From the NCBI GenBank assembly GCA_002336725.1, contig DDEO01000241.1:1-11235 (forward strand): a stretch of 11,235 nucleotides of DNA, given 5' to 3'. Of the stretch, positions 1-6,853 are shown piece by piece. Origin of the DNA: Bacteroidetes bacterium UBA1952 (GTDB lineage: Bacteria; Bacteroidota; Bacteroidia; Chitinophagales; Chitinophagaceae). The first letter of the stretch is position 1; every line of letters begins with the position of its first letter. The translations under genes were made by a program, and so were the position numbers. Under the pieces are notes generated by a model, which saw only the letters and a program-made list of their open reading frames with translations, ran no database searches and was not told the DNA's origin.

Positions 1-702
1 CTCAAAAATATGGTTGAGCGGCAGGAAGCTCAGCGACTTTCTTTCATGCAGCGGGATGCCCAGCAACACCGGTGTAGCATCTTCTACATTGCTCACGATA
101 TTGAAGTGGCTTAGCATCACGCCTTTGGGCTTGCCGGTGGTTCCGGAAGTATAGATAATCGTAGCGATATCGTCGGGGCCAATGCGGTTGCAGATGGCCT
201 CAATAGCAGCTTTCCTTTCCGGTGTCAGTGCGTCGATTAGCAGCGTTTCCCAGTGGGTTCCGCCGCCTTCTTCAAAGCACACAACCCATTCCAGCTTCGG
301 CAGCCGATGGCGCTCGGCCACTACGGCGTTGTAGAGCGCCACGCTGCTCACAAAGCAGCCTTTTACATCCGATTCCAGAAAAATAGCCACCCATTCTTCG
401 GTAGCGATGTTGGGATAGAGCGGCACCAGAATAGCCCCGGTTTGCTGCACGGCCAGGTCGGCAATGAGCCATTCGGGGCGACTGTTGCTGATGATGGCAA
501 TCTTGTCGCGTCCCTCTACCGTGCCGTCGTTCCAGGAGATGCCCCGTTCCAGCAGCCCTGCCGCGAGCCGGTAGATTTTATCATGCACCGTGGCGGTGTC
601 CAGAGGCCGGTATGCGCCCTGCACTTTGGCGGCCAGCAGGTCATATTTGGGTGCGATTGCCTGTATCTGCATACAGTCGAAAAGCCGTTTGGGAGTGCTC
701 AT
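1..702 (-). CDS. Long-chain acyl-CoA synthetase (AMP-forming), N-terminal part, truncated by window edge
   Basis: The first 234 codons of an AMP-forming acyl-CoA synthetase are visible, from the ATG at 702-700 to the window edge. These enzymes activate free fatty acids to acyl-CoA with ATP and CoA. The ATP/AMP-binding signature YTSGTTGKPKGVMLSH lies at residues 184-199, followed by SFLPLNHIFE at 225-234, a stretch typical of long-chain (FadD/FACL) enzymes. The N-terminal half also has family features such as ISNSRPEW (71-78) and GAILVPLYPN (89-98). The C-terminal domain lies outside the window. No earlier in-frame start exists before the terminator region. A strong terminator separates it from the upstream lipoprotein gene, so it may be its own unit or depend on read-through; I see no clear promoter in the short gap. 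Its place beside beta-oxidation genes suggests it feeds that pathway. The family is secure; the chain-length preference is inferred. Confidence 0.93.
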   Translation of the reverse strand, partial: MSTPKRLFDCMQIQAIAPKYDLLAAKVQGAYRPLDTATVHDKIYRLAAGLLERGISWNDGTVEGRDKIAIISNSRPEWLIADLAVQQTGAILVPLYPNIATEEWVAIFLESDVKGCFVSSVALYNAVVAERHRLPKLEWVVCFEEGGGTHWETLLIDALTPERKAAIEAICNRIGPDDIATIIYTSGTTGKPKGVMLSHFNIVSNVEDATPVLLGIPLHERKSLSFLPLNHIFE

Positions 703-720
703 CTCAAAGAAGCATTTTAG

Positions 721-770
721 GTAAAAACAAAAGGGAGCCGCATTTTCCGGAAAAATGTGGCTCCCCTTTT
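721..770 (-). terminator. Strong, probably bidirectional intrinsic terminator
   Basis: On the minus strand, just after the SGNH gene stop, GGGAGCC plus a further seven bases pair with the opposite arm (733-746 with 752-765), with a single G-T wobble, and are followed by TTTTGTTTTT. The A and T runs at both ends (729-732 and 767-770) make it symmetrical, so it could also stop plus-strand transcription. The centre of the hairpin is a copy of the iterated palindrome TTCCGGAA (745-752). It likely ends the tetR-fadN-fadA-fadE-fadL-lipoprotein transcript. Confidence 0.9.
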
Positions 771-783
771 CCGTTCGGTCTCT

Positions 784-2115
784 TTACGGATACAACACGC
801 CGTTGTATTTGGTGATGTCCACATCCGGAATCGTGGAGCCGTAAGTGTCGTTAATAGACTGAATAATCTTGTTGGCTACCAGTGCATAGCCACGCGGGGT
901 GAGGTGTACGCCATCGAGCGAAAACACGCCGCCGGTAACGAACACGGGCGTAAGCGTCAGGCCATTATAATGAACGCCCGACTGCACCGTCTTGAAGTAA
1001 GTATTTACATCAAAAAAGGCCAGTTTTTTCTCGTCGGCCATCTGCCGGATATAGGCGTTGAAATCCTGTGTAGCATTACGCACATTGGCGACTTCGGTGG
1101 CATCCAACACAAAAGAGCGGGGAATGGGCTTTTTGCTGCCCCAACCGGCGCATTTCAGCGAATCCTGCGGCGTAGTGAGCAGGATATATTCGCCGTCTTT
1201 GATTTGGCGCACACCGCCGGGCGCGCTGCCATCCTGAATGATAAACGGATTGGCTCCTACCGCAAATTTAATTCCCAGCGGCGCATAAGCAGCGTTCAAA
1301 GAATCGGCCTGTCCCTGCCGCGCGAGTACCAGTCCTTTAGCCGGAATGGTATTGAAATAAGGCAGTGCGGTAACGTCCGGGATATTGATAAGCACACCTT
1401 TCTGCCCTTTGCGGGTTATGGTATCCAGCACCGCTTTATAGCTTGTCTTAAAAGTCGGCAATGGCGAAATATCGCTCGGCCCCGACCCGCTTGCCTGTCC
1501 TTCCCCGCCTCGGGTAGCGTAGAGCAATACGTCGTTGTTGCCCAGCCACATCGTGAAGAAAGTATGATTGGATTTGGCGGCCACATCAATCGGACGAACG
1601 ACCGCCGGGTTTTCATACATACGGAACGCATAGCCTACCCCGCCGAGCAGCAATGCGCCATAGGCATAGCCCGGAATCAGATAATCGGTAGCGCGGATGC
1701 CCGGCACGCCCAGGTTGTTGAACGGCCCCTGATTAGAAATATTGGTGCTGCTGCCCGCCGTATCGCGCGCACCGGGATACAACATTGGCCCCAGACTCGT
1801 TACGCCGTCGCAGCCGGTAACCGGCCCCAGGACGCGCTTCGCACCCGGCCAGCCGCTTTCGCCGGGCAGCAGGGGTTGCTTAAATTCTCCGCCGCCCACG
1901 AGCTTAAACTGTCCGGCGAGCATATTGGGGAAGGAGTTTATCTGCCCGCTGCGATAGAGCGTACCATCGGAATAACCGGCGGTGAGCGAGTTGCCAATGG
2001 CGGTGTAGTGCGAAAAATCGGCGCTGCCCTTGGTAGGTGCTGTGCCTTCGATATTGGGCTTGCAGGCGGCAAACAGCGAAGCAGCAGCCAGTATTTTAAG
2101 AGAAGTGGATTTCAT
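784..2115 (-). CDS. SGNH/GDSL-family hydrolase lipoprotein (putative esterase/lipase)
   Basis: A 443-residue protein with a short signal sequence ending in LFAAC, so Cys18 is a probable lipidation site. This predicts an envelope-anchored lipoprotein. All four SGNH blocks are visible: GNSL at 41-44 with nucleophile Ser43, NLGVPG at 134-139 (block II Gly), GNND at 192-195 (block III Asn), and DGVH at 401-404 giving the Asp401/His404 pair. SGNH enzymes hydrolyse esters, including lipids and acyl sugars; the substrate is not readable from sequence. The gene follows the FadL-type gene by 45 bp and precedes the terminator at 721-770, so it is probably the last gene of the fatty-acid operon. The inferred role is release of fatty acids from extracellular esters for FadL uptake. 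It is longer than minimal SGNH esterases (about 200-250 residues), with inserts between blocks II and V. Family and fold are well supported; the lipase role is inference. Confidence 0.9.
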   Translation of the reverse strand: MKSTSLKILAAASLFAACKPNIEGTAPTKGSADFSHYTAIGNSLTAGYSDGTLYRSGQINSFPNMLAGQFKLVGGGEFKQPLLPGESGWPGAKRVLGPVTGCDGVTSLGPMLYPGARDTAGSSTNISNQGPFNNLGVPGIRATDYLIPGYAYGALLLGGVGYAFRMYENPAVVRPIDVAAKSNHTFFTMWLGNNDVLLYATRGGEGQASGSGPSDISPLPTFKTSYKAVLDTITRKGQKGVLINIPDVTALPYFNTIPAKGLVLARQGQADSLNAAYAPLGIKFAVGANPFIIQDGSAPGGVRQIKDGEYILLTTPQDSLKCAGWGSKKPIPRSFVLDATEVANVRNATQDFNAYIRQMADEKKLAFFDVNTYFKTVQSGVHYNGLTLTPVFVTGGVFSLDGVHLTPRGYALVANKIIQSINDTYGSTIPDVDITKYNGVLYP

Positions 2116-2160
2116 GAAAATAGAAAACGACGGTGTGGGAAAAGTTGCGAAAAGCGGGGA

Positions 2161-3396
2161 TTAAAATTTGTACGAGATGCCGATACCCGGCGTAACACTT
2201 TTAATCTGATAGGTTCCGGAAAAATTCTCCGGCGAGTAAGACACCGAACGCGCCTTGGTAGTTGTGTAGTTCACCACGGCCATGATGTTCAGGTTGCGCA
2301 CCGGCTCGTAGGTGAGGCCCGCAGACAGCGAAATGCGGTCGGCATCCACTGCATCGGGCGAAACGAATTTATCGTCGCTCGGCGTAGGGTCCCACGCGCC
2401 GCCGGCCATCACGGCAAATTTGTCGTTCACCTTGTAATGTCCGCCCAGCCGGTAGGCTACCGTGTTTTTATACAGGCGTGGCGAACTGCTATTAGCAACC
2501 GCCGTAGTATTTTTTGCAAAGTCAAATTTGAGCGAGTCGTAGCTTTTCCAGCCCGCAAACACCACATCTGCCTGAAGCAGGAAAGACGGCGTAAAACGAT
2601 AGGCCGCGCCCAGCGTCGTGATATTGGGCAACGGCAGGTTGGAGTTGAAGGTATTTCCGGCAGGAAACAGTGGACTCACGCTCGCCGGAACCGTGAAAGT
2701 GGCCGTGCCGTTGTCCACCTTCATGTTTACGCCGGAGCGGAATGAAAGCCCCACATCCAGCTTGTCGGTGGCCTTTACATGAACACCGGCATTAAACCCA
2801 AATCCGCTCGCTTTTCCATCCAGAACCAGCTGCCCGGAACGCCCGTCGCTAAACTGCAAAGGCAGGGCGCGGTGGATATTGACGGAGCCAATTGCATAAA
2901 CAAAGCCCGCGCCGATAGAAACGCGCTCATGCACGGCATAGCTCACCGTTGGCTGAAAATATACCGATTGGAGCTTGATGGATTGCGTAATCAACTTGCC
3001 CGTCCAGTCGTCGCCCCAGTTCACGCTGCTGCCAAAGGGCGTATAAATGCCGAGGCCGAGGCCCAGTTTGGGCATTTTCCGGAGCGTTCCGCCTACATAA
3101 ACGGCAAAAGGCGTGCTCGTTTCTTTTTGCGGCTCGTAGGAAGTGGTGCCGCTGTTGGCCGGCACATAGCGTAGGTTGGGCGAAACAAAAAAGGCGCTGC
3201 CATAGGCTTCCATGCCGTTGAGGCGCGAGAGCGCACCGGGGTTGAAGAAGATAGCCGAGGCATCCCAGGGCATGGCCACGCCGGAGCCGCCCATGGCCGT
3301 CTGCCGGATACCCTGCAGGTTAATCTGAAAACTACCGGCGTGGGCCAGCGACGCGAGCGCCAGGCCGGCAAGGGAAAGAACGAGCGTTTTTTTCAT
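2161..3396 (-). CDS. OmpP1/FadL-family outer-membrane fatty acid transporter
   Basis: A 411-residue outer-membrane beta-barrel protein. Residues 1-20 form a classic signal peptide (two lysines, a hydrophobic core, then AHA), predicting a mature start at Gly21. The mature N-terminus (GSFQINLQG...) and the segment AIFFNPGALSRL (residues 49-60) match the FadL hatch/plug region with its conserved NPG/NPA. The remainder alternates aromatic and polar residues in beta-strand fashion and ends in YKF, the terminal aromatic expected for barrel assembly. FadL proteins carry hydrophobic compounds, notably long-chain fatty acids, across the outer membrane. It sits 51 bp after the acyl-CoA dehydrogenase gene and 45 bp before the SGNH lipoprotein gene, so it is probably cotranscribed with beta-oxidation genes. 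This supports fatty acids rather than aromatic hydrocarbons as the substrate, since both occur in the family. Confidence 0.93.
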   Translation of the reverse strand: MKKTLVLSLAGLALASLAHAGSFQINLQGIRQTAMGGSGVAMPWDASAIFFNPGALSRLNGMEAYGSAFFVSPNLRYVPANSGTTSYEPQKETSTPFAVYVGGTLRKMPKLGLGLGIYTPFGSSVNWGDDWTGKLITQSIKLQSVYFQPTVSYAVHERVSIGAGFVYAIGSVNIHRALPLQFSDGRSGQLVLDGKASGFGFNAGVHVKATDKLDVGLSFRSGVNMKVDNGTATFTVPASVSPLFPAGNTFNSNLPLPNITTLGAAYRFTPSFLLQADVVFAGWKSYDSLKFDFAKNTTAVANSSSPRLYKNTVAYRLGGHYKVNDKFAVMAGGAWDPTPSDDKFVSPDAVDADRISLSAGLTYEPVRNLNIMAVVNYTTTKARSVSYSPENFSGTYQIKSVTPGIGISYKF

Positions 3397-3447
3397 GGGC
3401 GGTGTGGTGGGTGGGAATGGGTTGGTTTGGAGAGAAAAGATTCTTTT

Positions 3448-5244
3448 TTAAAAAGGATACCGGTTTTCGGTAACGATTTTTTCGGCAATCGCGCGGCGCA
3501 GCGCCGTGGTGTTGAGGTCTTCTACTTTAGTAAAACGGCGCAGCCCCATCAGCATCATGCGTTTTTCGTCGCCTTCGGCAAATGCGCTGATGGCGTTGCG
3601 TCCGGCGTTCTGAATACGCGCTGCTGCGTCGTAAATATACACCTGCGCCATTGCCATTTGCAAACCCGTATCTTCTTTTTGACGGGAAAGCTTTTCTACC
3701 CGCAAAAGCACTGACTCCGAGACATAGGTTTCTATCAACATATCAGCGAGATACATAATTACTTCCTGCTCCTTGCCCAACTTTTCCATCAGCTTTTGCA
3801 CCGCGCCGCCCGCCGCCAGCAAAACGGCTTTCTTAAATCCGGAAACCACTTTGTGGAGTTTGCCGAAATCATCCGGCTCTTCGCCGCCAAATTCCGGAAT
3901 GCTCATCAGTTCGCCCACCACTTTTTCAGCCGGCCCCATTAGGTTTAGTTCGCCTTTCATGGCCCGTTTCAGCATCATGTCCACAGCCAGCATCCGGTTG
4001 ATTTCGTTGGTGCCTTCAAAAATCCGGTTGATACGCGCATCGCGGTAAGAGCGGTCCATCGGTGCTTCGGCGCTGTAGCCCATGCCGCCGTAAATCTGCA
4101 CGCCCTCGTCCGCTACATAATCCAACGCTTCGGAAGCGTGTACTTTAATAATCGCCGCTTCAATGGCAAATTGTTCGGTGCCTTTCAGCTTGGCCTGCGC
4201 CTCTTCCATGCCGCCTGCGGCGTAGGCATGGGTCGCGTCGTCAATATTTTGGGTAGCGCGGTAGGTGGCGGCTTCGGTGGCATAGCAGCGAATGGCCATC
4301 TCGGCCAGCTTGTAGCGAATGGCGCCGTATTTGGAAATGGGCCGTCCAAACTGCTCGCGCTCGTTGGCATAATTCACGGCTTTATTAATCACTTCCTTCG
4401 CCGCGCCCAGCGCCGCGCCGCCCAGCTTGATGCGCCCGATATTGAGGATGTTCACAGCAATCTTAAAGCCGTTGCCGCGCTCCGAAAGCAGGTTTTCTAC
4501 CGGCACTTTGCAATCGTTGAAAAACACCTGACGGGTGCTGCTGCCTTTGATGCCCATCTTGTGTTCTTCGGCGCCGAGCGACAGGCCTTCATAGTCTTTT
4601 TCCACAATAAAAGCCGAGAGGTTTTTATCGTCGTCTATTTTGGCAAAAACAGTAAACACATCGGCAAAACCGCCGTTGGTTATCCACATTTTCTGCCCGT
4701 TAAGGAGATAATGCTTGCCGTCTTCGCTTAAAGTAGCGCGTGTTTTTCCGGAATTGGCATCGCTGCCCGCGCCCGGCTCTGTGAGGCAATAGCAGCCTTT
4801 CCACGCGCCGGTGGCCAGCTTGCTGACGTACTTTTCCTTTTGCGCCTCATTGCCGTAATACAGAATCGGCAACGTGCCAATGCCGGTATGCGCCGACAAG
4901 GCTACGGCAAAGGAGTGGCCCGCGCCCAGCACTTCGGTGGTGAGCATAGAGGTAACGAAATCCTTCCCGATACCGTTGTATTTTTCCGGAACGCTAATGC
5001 CCAAAAGGCCCAGTTCACCGGCTTTTTCCAGCAGCGAGGGCATCAGGCCGGGTTCCATTTTGTCAATGGCCTCCAGGTTGGGAAATACGTTTTGCTCCAG
5101 AAAATCGCGGCACATCTGCGCAATCATCTGTTGCTCTTCACTCCAGTCTTCGGGAATGAAAATATCCTCGGCGCGGGTGTCGCGGATGAGAAATTCGCCG
5201 CCTTTGAGGGCGTTGGTGGGTGTGGTTGCAGTATCAGCGTTCAT
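3448..5244 (-). CDS. fadE: Acyl-CoA dehydrogenase with long C-terminal extension (FadE type)
   Basis: A 598-residue flavoprotein catalysing the first beta-oxidation step, acyl-CoA to trans-2-enoyl-CoA. The N-terminal helical domain covers about residues 35-145. The FAD/substrate signature CYCLTEPGAGSDANSGK is at 151-167, and WITNGGFADVFTVFA at 187-201. The C-terminal flavin domain contains RINRIFEGTNEINRML (404-419), in which Glu410 aligns with the catalytic base of the IFEGT motif in very-long-chain enzymes. Residues from about 430 form an extra helical domain, making it about 200 residues longer than short/medium-chain enzymes. This size class matches the B. subtilis FadE (YusJ) and VLCAD/ACAD9-type proteins, suggesting long-chain substrates. 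It lies between thiolase and FadL genes. The start is the ATG at 5244-5242, preceded by an AC-rich leader with no Shine-Dalgarno. Function is secure; chain length is inferred. Confidence 0.95.
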   Translation of the reverse strand: MNADTATTPTNALKGGEFLIRDTRAEDIFIPEDWSEEQQMIAQMCRDFLEQNVFPNLEAIDKMEPGLMPSLLEKAGELGLLGISVPEKYNGIGKDFVTSMLTTEVLGAGHSFAVALSAHTGIGTLPILYYGNEAQKEKYVSKLATGAWKGCYCLTEPGAGSDANSGKTRATLSEDGKHYLLNGQKMWITNGGFADVFTVFAKIDDDKNLSAFIVEKDYEGLSLGAEEHKMGIKGSSTRQVFFNDCKVPVENLLSERGNGFKIAVNILNIGRIKLGGAALGAAKEVINKAVNYANEREQFGRPISKYGAIRYKLAEMAIRCYATEAATYRATQNIDDATHAYAAGGMEEAQAKLKGTEQFAIEAAIIKVHASEALDYVADEGVQIYGGMGYSAEAPMDRSYRDARINRIFEGTNEINRMLAVDMMLKRAMKGELNLMGPAEKVVGELMSIPEFGGEEPDDFGKLHKVVSGFKKAVLLAAGGAVQKLMEKLGKEQEVIMYLADMLIETYVSESVLLRVEKLSRQKEDTGLQMAMAQVYIYDAAARIQNAGRNAISAFAEGDEKRMMLMGLRRFTKVEDLNTTALRRAIAEKIVTENRYPF

Positions 5245-5261
5245 GGTTGGTTTTGTTTTTT

Positions 5262-5346
5262 GTAGGGGCGGACCTGTGTGTCCGTCCTTGTGTGTTATGG
5301 ATTTCCGGAAAAATATTTAAGGGTGAACACATAGGTTCACCCCTAC
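5262..5346. repeat. Composite element: two inverted copies of a 25-bp hairpin repeat
   Basis: Left copy 5263-5287 and right copy 5321-5345 (inverted) match at 19 of 25 positions. Each folds on itself with an 8-bp stem (GGGGCGGAC with GTCCGTCC; GGGTGAAC with GTTCACCC) around a CTRTGT-type loop. Five of the six differences fall in three stem pairs and preserve pairing (C-G to T-A, G-C to A-T, G-T to G-C); the sixth is in the loop. The ends are GTAGGGG and CCCCTAC, so the whole element is also an inverted repeat. The 33-bp spacer holds a copy of TTTCCGGAAA. The right end provides the stop codon of the thiolase gene. It looks like a MITE- or REP-like dispersed element; no transposase is present. 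Confidence 0.8.
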
Positions 5347-6521
5347 AGCATTTCAAACACGCCCGCTGCGCCCTGCCCCGTGCCGACGCACATCGTTACC
5401 AGCCCGTATTTGCCGCCGCGCCGCTTCAGTTCGTGCATCATCTGCACCGTCAGTTTCGCGCCGGAGCAGCCCAGCGGGTGGCCGAGGGCAATCGCGCCGC
5501 CGTTGACGTTCAGGATTTCCGGGTTCAGGTCCAGCTCGCGGACAATCGCCAGCGACTGCGAGGCAAAGGCTTCGTTCAGCTCTATCAGGTCGATATCTTT
5601 CTGCTGAAGCCCGGCTTTTTTCAGCGCCTTCGGAATCGCTTCCATCGGCCCGATGCCCATAATACGCGGCGAAACACCAACCGTAGCGTAGCTCACCAGC
5701 CGGGCAATCGGCGTGAGATTGTTTGCTTTTAAAAAGTCTTCGCTCACCACCATCACGAAGGCAGCGCCGTCGCTGGTTTGGGAAGAGTTTCCGGCGGTTA
5801 CGGTGCCATCGGCGGCAAACACCGGTTTCAGTTTCGCCAAGGCTTCCAGAGACGTATCCGCGCGGGGACCTTCATCGGTATCCACCACGTATTTCTTTTC
5901 TTTTTTCTTGCCGGCAACCGGGTCAAAATAGGTTTCGGTGATTTCCACCGGCACAATCTCGTCCCGGAATTTTCCGGAAAGAATGGCGGCATTTGCCTTT
6001 TGATGCGAGGAAAGTGCAAAGGCGTCCTGGTCTTCGCGGCTCACCTTGAAATCTTTGGCGACCGCTTCGGCCGTCAGGCCCATGCCCCAGTAATAATCGG
6101 GGTGTTCTTTCGCCAAGTCGGCATCAGGCACCACGCGCCAGCCACCCATCGGGATGAGGCTCATGCTTTCAGCCCCCCCGGCGATAATGCAATCTGCCTG
6201 TCCGGCGTGGATGCGGGCGGCGGCCATAGCAATGGTTTCCAGCCCCGAGGCGCAGTAACGGTTCACCGTTACCGCCGACACCTTGTCGGTGTCAAAGCTC
6301 ATCAGCGAGATGAAGCGGGCAAAGTTGAGGCCCTGTTCGCCTTCGGGCATGGCGTTGCCCACCATCAGGTCGTCCACTTGTTCGGGCGCTACCTGCGGCA
6401 CGGTGGCCATCAGGTGCTTTATCACGTGCATGGCCAGGGTATCGGGGCGCGTAAAGCGAAACCCGCCGCGCGTGGCCTTGCCGACGGCGGTTCTGAATCC
6501 GGCTACGATGTATGCGTTCAT
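5343..6521 (-). CDS. fadA: Acetyl-CoA C-acyltransferase (3-ketoacyl-CoA thiolase, FadA type)
   Basis: A 392-residue thiolase catalysing CoA-dependent cleavage of 3-ketoacyl-CoA, the last step of the beta-oxidation cycle. Nucleophile Cys90 lies in NRYCASGLETI (87-97). The NEAFA motif is at 316-320, His348 in GGAIALGHPLGCSG (341-354), and the second catalytic Cys378 in TMCVGTGQGAAGVFE (376-390). Full length and all active-site residues are present. It lies between the FadN-type and FadE-type genes, the order known in B. subtilis fadNAE, where a soluble thiolase of about 391 residues occurs. The TAG stop at 5345-5343 is part of the terminal GTAGGGG of the repeat element at 5262-5346. The start ATG at 6521-6519 follows a 332-bp hairpin-rich gap. 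Thiolase identity is secure; a biosynthetic acetyl-CoA acetyltransferase is less likely given the context. Confidence 0.95.
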   Translation of the reverse strand: MNAYIVAGFRTAVGKATRGGFRFTRPDTLAMHVIKHLMATVPQVAPEQVDDLMVGNAMPEGEQGLNFARFISLMSFDTDKVSAVTVNRYCASGLETIAMAAARIHAGQADCIIAGGAESMSLIPMGGWRVVPDADLAKEHPDYYWGMGLTAEAVAKDFKVSREDQDAFALSSHQKANAAILSGKFRDEIVPVEITETYFDPVAGKKKEKKYVVDTDEGPRADTSLEALAKLKPVFAADGTVTAGNSSQTSDGAAFVMVVSEDFLKANNLTPIARLVSYATVGVSPRIMGIGPMEAIPKALKKAGLQQKDIDLIELNEAFASQSLAIVRELDLNPEILNVNGGAIALGHPLGCSGAKLTVQMMHELKRRGGKYGLVTMCVGTGQGAAGVFEML

Positions 6522-6537
6522 GGTTGTTGAGTTTTAA

Positions 6538-6679
6538 TTGGAGCGACTTCGTCGCTTGGAGAATTGGAGCCTTCGGCTTGGAGCGCCAAAGGCGCTTGGG
6601 TAACGGGGGAGCGCTTCGCGCGTTGGACTGCTTCGCTGTTGGACGCTGCGCCGTTGGATGATGTTGGAGCCTTCGGCTT
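6538..6679. repeat. Array of mini-hairpins separated by TTGGA spacers
   Basis: Eight TTGGA words (at 6538, 6556, 6564, 6578, 6623, 6639, 6654 and 6664, plus a TTGGG at 6596) frame short palindromes. The clearest are AGCGAC-TTC-GTCGCT (6542-6556), AGCC-TTC-GGCT (6568-6578 and again 6668-6678), AGCGCC-AAA-GGCGCT (6582-6596) and GCGC-TTC-GCGC (6611-6621). A weaker CTGC-TTC-GCTG lies at 6629-6638. On the transcribed strand the TTC loops become GAA triloops, and the last two hairpins include the heptamer GCGAAGC. The 16-mer TTGGAGCCTTCGGCTT recurs exactly 100 bp apart (6564 and 6664). The array sits in the fadN-fadA gap of the putative operon. Confidence 0.8.
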
Positions 6680-6696
6680 CTTTTTTGTTATCCCAT

Positions 6697-6744
6697 TTTT
6701 TGTCACCCCGGAACGAGGGCTTTTTGTCCCCCCGGAACGAGGTC
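6697..6744. repeat. Tandem direct repeat, two adjoining 24-bp units
   Basis: Units 6697-6720 and 6721-6744 match at 22 of 24 positions; each begins TTTTTGTC and contains CCCCGGAACGAGG. On the minus strand they would encode repeated SFRGDKK, but the frame has no other protein character. The second unit's GGAACGAGG (6734-6742) can pair with CCTCGTTTCC (6755-6764) across a 12-nt loop, with one bulge. Confidence 0.8.
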
Positions 6745-6769
6745 TTAGTTTTTTCCTCGTTTCCTGTCA

Positions 6770-6802
6770 CCCCTCTCCTTCGGAGAGGGGCCGGGGGTGA
6801 GG
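6770..6802. repeat. Perfect 9-bp hairpin with GGGGGTGAGG tail
   Basis: CCCCTCTCC (6770-6778) and GGAGAGGGG (6782-6790) pair perfectly around TTC, again a GAA triloop on the transcribed strand, followed by CCGGGGGTGAGG. Its minus-strand form (CCTCACCCC... CCCCTCTCC) is of a kind I recall as a common intergenic repeat in many bacterial genomes. It has no T-tract on either side, so it is not a good terminator. From 6803 to 6853 I see no further feature except another GCTTCGC at 6843-6849. Confidence 0.7.
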
Positions 6803-6853
6803 CTAACGGGGCCGCGAGTGAGGCAGCCACGCCGGTTGTGAGGCTTCGCGCCG

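Noticed and set aside
757..2745. A 662-codon open frame on the plus strand, antisense to the SGNH and FadL genes
   Set aside because: It is rich in Arg, His, Gly and Ala without domain character, spans two well-supported genes and their gap, and both opposing proteins have full family motifs. It is a by-product of codon bias on the other strand.
5239..6521. The operator half-site ATGAACG at the start codons of fadE and fadA
   Set aside because: It arises from both proteins beginning Met-Asn-Ala; there is no palindrome around it, so it is not a regulator site.
6770..6802. GC-rich hairpin considered as an intrinsic terminator between fadN and fadA
   Set aside because: No run of T follows on either strand, so it does not meet the pattern of an intrinsic terminator; it is listed as a repeat.
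6534..6830. Minus-strand frame of 98 codons (with SFRGDKK repeats) and an overlapping 62-codon frame in the fadN-fadA gap
   Set aside because: The whole stretch consists of DNA hairpins and a tandem repeat; the peptide is low-complexity and basic, with no family resemblance. The repeat explains the open frame better than a gene does.
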